64,000 bases of DNA from Vickermania ingenoplastis (lineage: Eukaryota > Euglenozoa > Kinetoplastea > Trypanosomatida > Trypanosomatidae), in NCBI GenBank assembly GCA_010157825.1, contig VFSE01000205.1, positions 1 to 64,000 on the forward strand. The letters are read 5' to 3'. Below are positions 11,228-23,276 of the stretch, one piece after another. How positions within the stretch are numbered: position 1 is the stretch's first letter; every line of letters starts with the position of its first letter. The notes below the pieces were generated by a model. That model was not told the origin of the DNA. It did no database searches and was given only the letters and a program-made list of their open reading frames with translations. The position numbers and the translations under genes are program-made.

Positions 11228-14200
11228 CTAGCCGTTGCTTTCCGCCGCTCCCCTTCGCATGTTTTCCCCTTTCGCCACGTGACGGGGTGCATCCGCTGGG
11301 TTTAGTTTGGTTTGGATATATCGAAAAGACGCGGATATTCGAAGCTTGCTTAAAATTCGATAAATATGAGAGAGTTCCACTGCTAAAGCTCCAGACTTAG
11401 TCAAACCTTTTTGAAGAGCTCCTTTTACAGATGTGTTATCTACATAAATTTGAATGGAGTGGTTGCGAATATGTACATCAAAAGCGTGGAGAGCGAGTAG
11501 TACAGCCCGAGCCTCGGCTTGCATAATTAATTTGGGGGTATCTTTCCATCTGCCGGCTGCAACTAAAGGAGGTCCTGCATCCTAAAAAAGGACGGCCCCC
11601 CAACCGTGCAAAGCGGCATCTGTGGCCAGGTATAGCTTCGGTGGGGGTGGGGTAGCCGGGACCACATAAGGGGTGTTAGTGAGGATGAGCTGATTTAAAA
11701 CTCGAGCCTGTCGCCAGACAGAGGACGGAAGTACCACATACTCCTGTAAAGTGATGAGTCCTCTATTAAGGGCCGAGAGTTGCCGCCTTACAAATTTCAA
11801 AAAGAAATAGTAGTCAATCATCTGTATGCGTAGAATAGAAGAGAACAAGAGCGGAGAAGAAAGAACCTTCACTTGCCGTTAAAGAGCAGCAGGACAATCC
11901 ATATGCATAAGCGAGGGACAGTTCTCTGGAAACAGTGTTCATTCGAACTCTATTGTTTTGTCAAATAATTATTGTATTTATCTTTGGTATGAGAGGGGAA
12001 CATCGCAGTGTGTCAACCCACACACACGCTACAAACCTCTCTACAGCTACGGAACATGATGGAAAGGTTGCACACCGTTACCCGCTACGCCCTGCGAAGG
12101 GGGTGGTTTGAGCCTGCCAAATCACCCACTTGGTTTTACCCAAGGATCTGCGTCTCTTTTTGAAAGTGATATGTTGAAGGCTCAAACGGGCGAGCGGATA
12201 AATATCTCACTTTTAGTTACCATAAAAACAATGTTGGAACGAGAAGGAGCATGAGTCGACAACACCTACCATTCGAAGGAACGATGTTTCCAGATTCATA
12301 TTGATCGTCCACTCGGACCCGATCCCGTAGTAGCGCTACTGGATCGAATCCGCTGACTGCGCTTAGACTTATCGTTCATGTTCTTCCACTCCCTTCCGCT
12401 CTTTATTCTTGCCGCGTTGCTCTCAGAAATAGCAGCCGCAAAAAGCGCGCGCGAGGTAAAAATTTCGAGGGCTGCCGCCGTGATAGTGCGACATAAAGGA
12501 TCTCTCTCGTATTTAGTGAGAAACTTTGGTGCCAAGGAAACGGCGGATTGTAAATGATCAACCACTACCAATGTACTCCGAGAAAATATACATATTTGGT
12601 AACTGGGCACATAAATTCCCCAACGGTTGCCCCCACCACTGTGGCTGCCTTACGGAATGCGCTCGTAGCATCGTTGACCGCCTTTGATGTACCCGTGTAG
12701 CGGACATTATCAATCCAGACATCAATGCGGGTGTGTAAAAAAGCAAAACGGGACTGTACGACCGAAGGGTTCCCCGCCAACGTCATGGTGATCAGCTGCA
12801 TGATCTCCGGGCTCATAACATAACCCATGGGCAACCTGGTCAACTGGTACAATTGTCCTGTATCATCATAAAACCGAAAATTTCTCCGTGCTTCCATAGG
12901 TAATGGAACCTGAAAAAATGAAGCTTTCAGATCAAGACAGCTGGCAATAGGTTGCCGAACAGCGGGTAAATAGTGAGAGACATGGTACAATGGTAAATTT
13001 GCCTCGTATTGAGATAAATCCAGATTTTTTTGTCGTGGCCATGCTATCATGCGGCGTCTCCAACCCGTACCTTTTTGCTCCACCACCGTAAAAGGGGTAA
13101 CCCATCCCGTAGTCGGTGCCGAATCCGCCTGTTGTATCACGCCTGTGGTGAGCTGAGCATCGGATGCATGTAAACGGCGTTTTTGTTCTCCTGGCGTCGA
13201 AAATGTTGTGGGAGGAAGCGAAAGCGTAGCAAAGAGGGACTCAAATCGCTCCAAGGTAGTGGGATTCATTCGGTGTTTGATTGCCTGTAAATCCAATGGG
13301 GTTACATCAGTTTGTTGCAGCGAAATGTTAAGTACTTCTTCCTCGGTGGCTAAACGAGAGTGATGAGCACGCCGTGTGATAGTAGCTCTTGCTGTACATG
13401 GGATCTGTTCTGCAGGCAACCAGGGTCGATTACTGATAGAGGCTAAAATGGTGTTTTCCACGTCATCTACATGCGTCGCATCAACGCGTTTATCGGCGCC
13501 ACATCGGCTGGGAATTCCGCGGCATAACCGACGGTTACTGACGAGATGTCCGTGGCGGATTTGTGCTTCGCCAGCTGGGAGATGATGTGTATGTCGTTGA
13601 AGCGGTGCCGATTTCGCCGTACTATTTTCGTGGCTTCTTGAATTGCTCCCCGCTTTATCGAGTGCTTGGAGCAACCGAACTGGCGCAGGTGTTTCAGCAG
13701 TGTAGAGTCCGTCAAGCTCGTCAAAGGATCCTTGGGATGTAATGGAGCGAGCACCCGCTGCAGCCGGATGGCATCTTTCCCGGTGATTTTGCAATACCGC
13801 GAAGCGCGGTTGGGATTGATATCGCTGGACTTCGGTAGAGCCGCCCAATCCACTACCACTGAATGTTTGCGCAGAATAAAAGAGAAGCAACGGGCGGACG
13901 AAGCAAAAACTGCATTCCATGAAACCAAGAAAACAAGCAATCTGATACGATGGCGAGAAAGCCCATCGATGACAAAACACTAAGAGTCGGACATCCGTGA
14001 AACAAGCTTGGCGTGCATCTGGCGGTCCTCCAACTGCACAGAGCGGATCTAATCCGAAAAACAATTATTCCACTCCACAGGAGCAGGGCGGAAGCAAAAA
14101 AGCAAGTTTGGTAAAAACCTAGCGACTTCAAGACTTCGCGGTGCGTCCCCGCCCAACATCACCAACGGGCAGCGCTCGTCTAAAGGCAGGACGGAACGTA

Positions 14201-16839
14201 AGGCCAATCCTACGTTCGCCCACCGATCCGTACAACCATCAATGACGATTGGAGCACCAGCGCCAATTTTGTCCGACACAGGAGCTCTAGAGCTAGCGGA
14301 ACGCGGTCGTTTACCCTTGCAAGGCATCGTGTCGAGATCCAATCTACAGCTAACAAGAAGCTAATAGCTAAAAAATCAAAAATTTGCAGCAAAGTGGATC
14401 GAAGTAAACGATGCCTTGCTGTGCTGTCCATCAGAAACAAATAAAGAGTTGAAAGGGTCAAGTACAGTTCCGTTATCGAGGGGTCGTATCGAGATTTTAT
14501 GGATGACCTTCCGTTGTTCTCCATGTCACCAATATTGTTATCTATCAATCCATTTCGTTTTTCTTCTACCCGTTCTTATCTTCATTCCTCCCGCAAGCTC
14601 CCAGAATAAAATTCTTCCTCCGTAGGTTTGTCACCTCTGCCCACCGACTCGCCGTAATCCATGCGAACCGCAGTGGCCCACCACTTTGTCGCTGAAGTCG
14701 GGTAGAGCCCGTTTGATCGAGTTTAGTTCGCGCCGTTGGAGCGGTGGAGCTTGTTTTTTCGGTTCCTTGGCCTGAAGTTTTCGTAAACCCTGTATCAGGC
14801 AGTCGAAGGGATCTTTTGGGGAACTGAGCATGTCCCGAAGCCACTGGGCGTACTGCACCCTGGTGGAGTATTTCAGATTTTTGCTGAAAAGAAAAGCTGC
14901 TGCCGTCGTCAAGTTGCGGGGGATGCTCATTTGTTTGCAGTAGCGGGTGAACTGTTGCGCCACAGAAGTCCTCGACTTCCATGTTGAATCGGCCCATCGG
15001 GCATGCGCCGCCTCGTTTGCCGGCGGGGCCACGGCCACTGCCGTGGGAACCTGCGTCTGCGGTAGGAAAAAGGCACGGGGGTCGCTCCCCCCGATTGTTG
15101 GATGAGTTAGACTCCTGTCGTAACTCACAAAAGCTCCATCGACCCCTTCCGGAGGAAGGTCGAGTCACTGCTTCCTCCTGGGGTAGTTTTTTTTTTCGTT
15201 TGGAATGGCCACGCTGAGGGTGCCGGCGCTGCGTCTTCTGGGGCGATCCCCGTGGCGGGATATGCGATCGCCACTGCCGTCTTTCTTCTGGTGTTTGGTG
15301 CTGCGACAGCATGAAGCACCGACCCAACGACGTCACCACTGTCGTATTTTTGGGTTAAGGCTGAATAAGCCTCACCCGTTGAAAATTTTATTGTTTATGG
15401 ATTCAGTAATGCGAAGTCCATCCAGCCGTTGGCCCAACTGCACAAACGGGCTGTTGTGTTTATTTTGTTCCACCGCGCTCTCAATCACAGACGGAGCCAT
15501 TCAAATTTATCTCGCGCTACCTCGCTTCCGCAGCCCCATACAGGTAACGAGAACGTAGCTTGAGGATGAAAAGCCCGCGTTGGATCGTGAAAAGCGGGAA
15601 CCACGTACTCACATCGTAAAATTTTATTTCCCAGGGTCCCGTACACGAGCCCTCCGCGACCCGTGCCTGCGGGGCGATGCTTCATCGCCCTTCCTCGGAT
15701 AGGAAGAGAAAAAATAGAGTCGTCCGAGCTGGATGACGAGTCGCTCCTCCCGTCGGAGGTGTACGACGAGGACGAGTCGGAAGGCGTCCGCCCCGCGCGA
15801 CGCCTACTGCCTCTCACGTACGCGTCAGCAAGCGGAGGATTGTTGGCGCCCGGAGGTGCCGGCTTTGCCAAAACCCTTCTTTGAAGCGCTGCTTCCTCCA
15901 AACGAGCATACGCCTCCGTTCGGGCTTGGAGAGCAACCTGTTGGGCCGGTCTAAAGCTCCCTTAGACGCGGTATCCAGTTCACTCTTCTTGGCGTCCAAA
16001 GACCGCCGGGTTCGCTGTACTTCCTGCATTTCCTGTTCAACTCGTGCCTTGTACCCTTTGAAACTCCCCCCTCGGTTCTGCAGTTGTGCAGCCCAGGCGT
16101 TCAACTGGGCTTGCTGCCCCGCGAGTGCCTGAGCCTTGGCCGCCTGGTTCTTATTACCATCGGCTAAAGCGGCGGCTGAGGCTGCAAGCTGCTGCTGGGC
16201 TTCGGCGTCCTTCCGCGCTGATCTCTCCTGAGCCGCTTGGAATTCCACCTCCGCTTGTCGCAGAGACTGCGCCTTGGCCTCCAGATTAGCCGTGGTCAGC
16301 TTTATCTCTTCCTCTTTTTGAGCAACCGCGTATTGACTATTCTCGAGCTGCGCGCGGTCGCGCTCGATATGGGATCGTTCATTCGCAATCCGCAACTGGG
16401 TTAACTCGACCTCGTGCGCCAGTTGGGTTTGCGCCATGCTATGGCAATACTCAGCGTTGGCCACAGCCGCCTGGAGTTGGCTCTGCATTTCCGCCAAGGC
16501 CAAGACATTCGCATCGCATTGCCGAAACAGCGTAATGCGCTCTTCCGTGAGCGCTGCATGCTGGTGCATGAACCCTTGCAAAAACTGGGTGAAACCCAGC
16601 CCATGCTGTTTGGAGGGCGCAAAGCTCCCCCAAATGTCTCGAGGAAGTAGGAAGGGACAAGACGAATGTGATGAAGCAGCGCCTTCGCATGCGTATAATG
16701 CATCACATTTGGGAAAGAGCCCCTTGCCTAGACTTACCTGTACCCTAGGAAAACGGAGAAAGAAGGAGTAAAGAAAACATAAGGAGTCAGCCTTCTCTCT
16801 GAGCCAAGTATCCGTAGGAATCAAGTCCGGAAACGGCAA
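11228..16839 (-). mobile_element. VIPER-like tyrosine-recombinase retroelement fossil (DIRS order)
   Basis: Minus-strand fossil with parts in the order known for VIPER of trypanosomes. A coiled-coil, glutamine/alanine-rich Gag-like region (about 16839-15485) comes first, then a tyrosine recombinase with its SAM-like core-binding part (about 15339-14566), a reverse transcriptase (about 14064-12565; LPMGYVMSPEIM, IDVWIDNVRYTG), and RNase H (about 11872-11228; YLATDAALHGWGAVLF, IYVDNTSVKGAL). It looks broken, with roughly half a dozen interruptions, though the open stretches are long, suggesting intermediate rather than great age. Terminal repeats could not be defined, so the edges are those of the recognisable coding parts; a minus-strand open stretch at 17136-17426 may belong to its upstream side. 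Confidence 0.8.
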
Positions 16840-18479
16840 GAACCTCTATTCATTTTCTGTGGTCTAGATTCACCCGAACAAGGGGTGATCGCATTCAGTT
16901 ATCTTTATGGTTTGGCGTTCCCGGCTCTTTGTCTCATTATTTCCTTCGTTTTGAGGCAATTTCATCCCTTCTTCTTGGAGCACGGGAACTAAAATAATTA
17001 AAAAAAAAAAATAGTTTTCTTTTTTTTTTTTTTTTTTTTTTTAACTCTGCAGCTGGAGGCTGAAGATCTTGAGGCTAGAGGCTATGGGTTATCACGTCAA
17101 GGGGAAACAAGGAGAAAAGGTGATAGAAAACCATCTTAGCAGCACAAGTAGACAACACAAGAAAACAAGAGAAACGTATCGTTCCTGAGACATTGTAATA
17201 CTTCGTTTCCCTCAACCAAACTCAGGAATAGAATGGTGGCCGTATCTGGCAACGACACCGTCTGAACATCGCCAAGGTGCTGAGGGGCGCGCTGCCAATT
17301 TTCCACAGCGGTGCCATGTGAGACTAGTAGGTCCCGACCGTCCCGTCTCACTTCGAATCGCGCCGTCTGCGTCTGCCCGTTGGGGGCGTACGTCACCTCC
17401 ATAGGTACCGTACTCGTCGGGGCCATACTGTTAAACAGATTCTGCCCGATGGCGTTCCAACTATGTTGTCTAGTTCAAAAAAACCTACCTTTTAAAATAG
17501 ATTAATCTCACAATGGCGACTAAAAGAGAGATGAAAGAGAAAGATACATCATTAAGATTCATGAGCAATAGCATCTCCTACATTTTCCCTGCGCAGGCTT
17601 CAAAAAAACGAAGCTTTCCCTACTCCCACTCGCACCCTTCCAGCGCACCAGGCCTAAAAACGAAATACCTGACACAAACGAAGTCGAGCTAAGAAACACC
17701 AACCCGCAATGAATCTTGGCGGCCATGAAGTAAATACCCAAAGGTACGCCAGGAATTTGCACCCAAAAATTCCCACTACTGCGTTACTTACTGCTTGCGC
17801 GGTCGCCACTTCGGTCTGCGATCTCTCCCGCGCAAATGCAGGGACAACAGCAACAAAAAAAAATCTTCAGATTGCTTCTCCCTCGCGCAACTATTGCATA
17901 CTATTTTCAAGTTCTTATTTAGGAAAGATGGCTATCCCGTCCTACAAAATGGCATGCGCCGCATTCGTTTTTTCAGCCGAAACGGAGGCAATCCCTTTGC
18001 GGGCGCAATGGCCGGCGGGTGTCACCGTTTCCAACCCTCTGGTGATTTTTTCGCCGGGGTCGAAGTGTCTCGACGCCGTCGTTGTCGAGCGAATTTCCCC
18101 CAAAAAATATGCATATATAGTTGCGCGCTGGCTGGAGGAGGGAAGGCATACGAGAGCGGCTGGGAATTTCCTCTGAGCTTCTCGGTGCCGATCGTTCTTG
18201 TGGCGGAGGGCGGGGGCCACGGCAATCTGCTGCCCACGAACATGCGCATGCGCATATGCAGGTGGAAGAAAAATATATAGTGTGCCCAAAAGCCGGCCGG
18301 ATAATATCCCCAGCCAGGATGGCCTATACGATCTCCTGTTTCCCCTTTTATCTTCCATTAAACCTGCGCCACATACACTCCAATATATGCGAAAACCAAA
18401 TGCGCAGAGGGCCCTAGGGCGAATCGAAACAGAAGACCGCCCTTTTTTCTATCCTTCCCCCTTTTCAACCCTATCTATT
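16840..18479. other. Upstream flank of the fossil, no supported gene
   Basis: Contains a T-rich run (about 17020-17042), a short minus-strand open stretch (17136-17426) without family signature, and a relatively GC-rich block (about 17930-18300) open in several frames. None of these frames shows domain motifs or convincing codon bias, so no gene is called. Confidence 0.4.
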
Positions 18480-18485
18480 TATAAT

Positions 18486-18546
18486 ACTACTACTACTACT
18501 AATAATAGTAATAATATTTAATATACTAATTAACATACTTCTAATG

Positions 18547-18587
<41 letters not shown>

Positions 18588-18600
18588 GTAATAATAATCA
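18486..18600. repeat. AAT/ACT trinucleotide microsatellite, array 1
   Basis: ACT repeats at 18486-18500 pass into AAT repeats at about 18548-18590, visible directly. Confidence 0.9.
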
Positions 18601-18892
18601 AACCGTGTGGCAGTGCTCATAGTGATGAGTTGATTGCTACGCACTCAATTGGATCTCCGAAGTTAAGTCAAGAGAAAAATAGAGCATAATGAGGGGGAAA
18701 AATAGAAAAAAATAATAAAGGAGAAGAGTTTCGTAATCAACAACAGCGCCGCCCACAACACAATTAATATCCATTGTCCTTTTCGTTTCTCTCTGTTTGC
18801 TGTGGTTGTATGCGTTCTTTCTTTTTTCCTTTTTCTTTTCTCTTCTCTCTCTTAAAATTGAGGTTGGTTATTTCAAACGGTTATGTCCTCAT

Positions 18893-18928
18893 AATAACAA
18901 TAATAACAATAACAATAACATTAACAAC

Positions 18929-18993
<65 letters not shown>
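18893..18993. repeat. AAT/AAC trinucleotide microsatellite, array 2
   Basis: Interrupted AACAAT units followed by about 24 uninterrupted AAT units. Open frames across it (poly-Asn, poly-Ile) are products of the repeat, not genes. Confidence 0.95.
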
Positions 18994-18994
<1 letters not shown>

Positions 18995-19289
18995 TGTAAA
19001 ATGAAAAGTACTTACTCTCTCTCTATATATAAAAGAAACAACCACCTCTGAAGATTTGACAACAAGCACAATTTAAACAACAAGTACAATTTGAGAGACT
19101 TATTAACTTTGATAACAAACGAAATGCATATTATTTCCTTCTACCTACTGTTATTAAGTGTTTTCTGATTCAGAAGCGCTCTCTGAAATTGTACAATAGA
19201 CGTAGAAATAATAATCTTCTTCTTTTATTACTGTTACCATTCTCATTATGATTTGTCTGGGATATTTGACCTTTTTATTATAGTTTAAT

Positions 19290-19357
19290 ACTACTACTAC
19301 TATTATTATTATTATTATTTAATTGTGATCATTATTGTGATTATTATTATTATTATT

Positions 19358-19456
<99 letters not shown>

Positions 19457-19485
19457 GCAGTAATAATAGTAGTAATAGTAGTTTA
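19290..19485. repeat. ATT/AAT trinucleotide microsatellite, array 3
   Basis: ATT repeats followed by a long AAT block (about 19360-19440) and degenerate AGT/AAT units. The ATT-then-AAT order makes the tract partly self-complementary. Confidence 0.95.
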
Positions 19486-20536
19486 TTGTTTGTCGTTTCT
19501 GTGTGGTTTGTTTATGTATTTGAACCTCGCGTTGGCAGCATTCTTCTCATCTCCAGCATCGATATTATTAACTTCCACGGAAGGTATTTAGCTGAGACAT
19601 GTATCTAGTGCCCTCTTACGGATGTCACAAACGTTCTTGTCACATCCATGGATATTTTTTTTTTTTGGTTTTCTAACTCTATTTGATAATCTAGTTCTGC
19701 TTCTACTGCTGGTGCTATAACAATAGCAATACTAAAAACAAATAGTAATACTATTATCGATAATGGTAATATAAATATGTGGAGTTTAAAGGTTAAGCGC
19801 CAAGCAACAAATAATCGCAAATGCCGTTCAGACAAAAAAAAAAAGAGGGATTGAGAGGCACGCACCTTTCAGTGAAACGAACATTTTTTTTTAATCATTA
19901 TTGGAGCCTGTGAAATGAATGCAGTGATATAAGGGAAGAAAAACAATCTGAGAAGTTATTTTTCTCTGAAAGAGGTGCTGCCTCGATGGGTATAGCAGGC
20001 AAAGAGGAGACAAGGACCCTTGGAAATAGTTGATTCCAAAGAGTTTTAAATTTCATTTTATCGCATATACCCTTTGTTACTTTTAAATGCAGAAAATATA
20101 TTATTTAAAGAAATTATAACAATTTCCATAACTGCAACTTGAATTTCTCTAAAGCGACGAACGGGGCTCTTCCCTTCTCCTTCTTTATTTTTTATTTTTA
20201 GCCAGGGCAAAAACAACAACAACAACAACAAAATAATTACATGACAACAGAAAAAAAATATAATTGAAGTGATTTATAAGAAAAGTACTATTGAAATCAT
20301 AATAATAAGTATATTCTCTAGATTAATCCTTTTTTTCCTTTTTTTTTGTCCTTTCATGTCTTGCAGCTGCTATTAATTGCTATTATTTTATCCCCAAAAA
20401 AAAAAAAAAAAATAAGTAGTGATAGATAGGGAGCTTCGCTCTATTTCAACACTACGTCGAATAGTGTGAGTGTAGGCTTTTTTCGCTGGTCACATTAGCT
20501 TTACCCAACTTCACGCAGAATATCTCTTCTCTCGTC
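19486..20536. other. AT-rich intergenic region
   Basis: No gene seen. It contains a diverged copy of repeat R3 (19902-20000), an AAC run near 20214-20231, and several T and A homopolymers before the AT-hook gene. Confidence 0.5.
19902..20000 (+). repeat. Dispersed repeat R3, copy 1
   Basis: Begins GAGCCTGTGAAATG and includes CTGAGAAGTTATTTTTC and GTGCTGCCTCGA. A diverged copy in the same orientation lies at 55434-55535, between receptor C and the amastin-like gene. Nature unknown. Confidence 0.6.
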
Positions 20537-22321
20537 ATGTACACCTACCAAAAAGTATTGCGAACATCTTCTGCGAATCGCCTTGTAGAGAGGGCTATCG
20601 AGGTGCACTTCTTAGCCCCAGACTGGCGCGCGCTATTGCCCATACACACGTTCCGCGAATTATCTTCTAGTTACCACGAGGTGGGATCGTCGCACTGTTG
20701 CTGCACGCGTACTAGCATGAATGGGGGACCGATGTTTCGTGTAACCAACGTCTTGCGATTTATTGGAGCTCAGAAGCGGTACTCTGCTCGCGAAGCAGTA
20801 GATTTCGTGAGCGAAGTGGATCTGAAGAATGAGGATATATTTTCCGATGGTGGGCTAGACGGCTCCATTGAGTGGAATCTTCTAGGAGATCCTAGCGGCG
20901 GTCTCAACGACGGAGAATCTGCTGAAGAACTATCAGAACACGATCTAATGGAAGAGATCCGCAGCCGCCAGAATAGCTATCAGCCGGAGCAGTTTTACCT
21001 TCTATTTACACCGTTGATTGATATTGTCTCGTTGATGATGGATGCTCAGCTTCTACCAGAAAATGAGCGGCGTAATTCGAAGGCGTGGCGCCTCCAGCTA
21101 CAGCAGCAGGGGGCTGAAGACAACGGAAGCGAGATGGCGCTACCCGTCTCTACCATTGGACCCCGTCCAAAGGGTTCCCGAGCTGCGCCGGATGTTGCGA
21201 GTCGCGCCGTGTCGCATTGGTTTCTTGATGGTGAAAGTGCCATTGCCAAACCCACATGGACGAAAGAGAAAATGGGGCAGGAGCGGTACGAGAAGCTTGT
21301 AGCGAGCCTCAAGGCTTTCTACGAGCCGGCCGAGGGGGTCATGCCTCTGACCCGCGTGGTGCGGCGCCACGGTCTGCCTGAGGATCTCTATGTGCCCTTC
21401 CTTCGGCAGATCTCCCTCGACATGTACTCTGGTGAACGCCGCGCCGCCACCGTCAAGGCTGTGCCTGGGATTGTCGTGACGCTGGCCAACGGCCGCATCG
21501 CGCGGGAGGCGCTGCAGTTGCCGGAGCAGGACGAGGAAAGAGTTCTGCTGGTGACAGCCCTCTTCATGGCGGTGGCGCATGAAACAGGCAACACAGACCT
21601 CGCTTACCTTGCCATTCAGCTCCTTCGCGCCCACGGGATGACCGTCCCCTTCACCTTCCAGAAACAGTTGACCAACGTCTTTTCCACCGCCTCCCGAATC
21701 ATGACGGACTGGCGAGTGCGGTCGTCCGGCCTGCTGGCGGAGTGCCTCCCTAAGTGGAAGGAGTACCTGCGAAGGGTGCGGCTGGAGGTGCGGGGCAACT
21801 GGACCAAGGAACAGCGCCGCGCTCTAGAATCTATGGAGGACGATGAAAGTGAAGATATGAGTTCCATGCCTCGCCTGGAGGAGGCTCCAGCGGCGGTTCC
21901 CCACCAACCCGAGGCGAAACGAAAAATAACGAAAAAGACCAGCAAAACAGCTTCCAAGGGCGTAGAGGAGCCCGAAGGTGTGGCACAGTACTTCACCTCT
22001 GCCGAATCTTTTGGTGCTGGAGGAAGTCGAACCATTCGCGAGCTGGAGGCAAACATTCGAGCGGCAGCGGAAGCACGCGTGCTCTTTTGGGCGAGTCAAC
22101 CCCAGGAGGTTCGCAAGGGCCGGCGTAGCAAGGCGGCGATGGAGGAGGAGGCTATACTGGCGGCACGCGGGCTGGGCCACAACGAGACAGACCCCAGCAG
22201 CAGCTGCCCTCCAGATCAAGGCGATGACGCAGAAGAAGCGGTTGAAGAAGTGGAAGAGCCAACGCCATCACAACCGCGACGCCGCGGAAGACCACCGAAA
22301 AAAAAAGCTGCCGTGTCGTGA
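20537..22321 (+). CDS. AT-hook-tailed conserved hypothetical protein
   Basis: Protein of 594 residues from an ATG at 20537 that follows a pyrimidine-rich leader (TCTCTTCTCTCGTC). The first 250 residues are mixed helical and acidic (FSDGGLDGSIEW, EELSEHDLMEEI). The central part (about 255-425) is a compact helical region (YEKLVASLKAFYEPAEGVMPL, LVTALFMAVAHETGNTDLAY) reminiscent of helical-repeat scaffolds. The C-terminal third is lysine/glutamate-rich and ends in PRRRGRPPKKK, a textbook AT-hook for minor-groove AT-DNA binding. I do not recognise the family. A DNA- or kinetoplast-associated role is plausible from the AT-hook but is inference; no clear mitochondrial presequence is seen. Confidence 0.75.
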   Translation: MYTYQKVLRTSSANRLVERAIEVHFLAPDWRALLPIHTFRELSSSYHEVGSSHCCCTRTSMNGGPMFRVTNVLRFIGAQKRYSAREAVDFVSEVDLKNEDIFSDGGLDGSIEWNLLGDPSGGLNDGESAEELSEHDLMEEIRSRQNSYQPEQFYLLFTPLIDIVSLMMDAQLLPENERRNSKAWRLQLQQQGAEDNGSEMALPVSTIGPRPKGSRAAPDVASRAVSHWFLDGESAIAKPTWTKEKMGQERYEKLVASLKAFYEPAEGVMPLTRVVRRHGLPEDLYVPFLRQISLDMYSGERRAATVKAVPGIVVTLANGRIAREALQLPEQDEERVLLVTALFMAVAHETGNTDLAYLAIQLLRAHGMTVPFTFQKQLTNVFSTASRIMTDWRVRSSGLLAECLPKWKEYLRRVRLEVRGNWTKEQRRALESMEDDESEDMSSMPRLEEAPAAVPHQPEAKRKITKKTSKTASKGVEEPEGVAQYFTSAESFGAGGSRTIRELEANIRAAAEARVLFWASQPQEVRKGRRSKAAMEEEAILAARGLGHNETDPSSSCPPDQGDDAEEAVEEVEEPTPSQPRRRGRPPKKKAAVS

Positions 22322-23276
22322 TGGGCCACGAGAGCGACGTGTGGACGGAGGTAGTGGGGGGTGACCCATATCTACTGTATCTCCCCCCCCCCCCCCTGCC
22401 TATTCGTGTTCGCATCCGTACCCAAGTTTTGCATTATCGACGTAGGTGCAAGGTGATATTCACATACCAGAGGCGGAAGAGTGAAGAGAAGAGCCATCTC
22501 TCTCTCTCTCTATCTCTATATAGATAGAGATAGAGATAGAGAGATGGCTGATATAGATCTATATATTTCTCTCACGTCCTATCACAGAGCAAAATAATAG
22601 GATTAAAAGAAAAGAAAAATAAAAAAGGAATAAAAAAATGAGCAACAAACAATACTGGCAAATCAGATCCGTGTCGTACGTTATGGATATGCGCAGACTT
22701 GCGCAGACGTCGCAATGGATTCGCTTGCTTCCGTGCCACTGTTCCTACACAAGGCATAGTGGAACACATACTTGTTGTTCTTCTCCTACCCTCTTTTTTT
22801 TTTTCAGAGCCTCGTTACCCTGTCTCTCGCGCAGCAGGGAAGAGACAAGAGTAAGCAGAACGCCGCCGGCCAAATACACAAAAGGAAAGCTACAGTACGC
22901 TGCTCATCGATACCATTCCATTCCTATCCCCTTTTCACTCGGACGTACACACTCGGGTGCAGTACTGCTCTCCAGAGTACGAATTCCTGTATAGATAGAG
23001 AGGTAAGGCAAGCAAAGGCTCACCTGTTTCCCACCCTACTTTCTTATTGTTGTAATAATAAGCTACAAATATATATATATATATATATATATATTTAAAT
23101 ATTAATTTATTATTACGCGGCGCCACTATTATTTAGGTTTGAAAAGTAAAGTACCACAAATTGTGCTGACTTACCACTGACTTTAAGGGCACCATCACTT
23201 ATTAGTAATCATTATCTCGTTGCGACGAGCAACACACACACACACACAGGGCTTCGAGTAGGCCTTGAACGTGGAT
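22322..23276. other. Intergenic spacer with simple repeats
   Basis: Holds a C-run near 22383-22397, an imperfect palindrome (22493-22548), a T-run near 22794-22804 that could serve trans-splicing, a (TA)n tract near 23070-23094 and a (CA)n tract at 23231-23248. No gene seen. Confidence 0.5.
22493..22548. repeat. Imperfect palindrome of TCTC/GAGA units
   Basis: GCCATCTCTCT at the left end is complementary to AGAGAGATGGC at the right end. The two 28-base halves pair at 23 positions around a TATA centre. It lies in the 3' flank of the AT-hook gene. Confidence 0.75.

Noticed and set aside
17709-18280. Overlapping + strand open frames of about 160 codons
   Set aside because: Two frames compete over the same GC-rich block, neither shows motifs or consistent codon bias.
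19325-19591. Poly-isoleucine open frame
   Set aside because: Translation of an ATT/AAT microsatellite.
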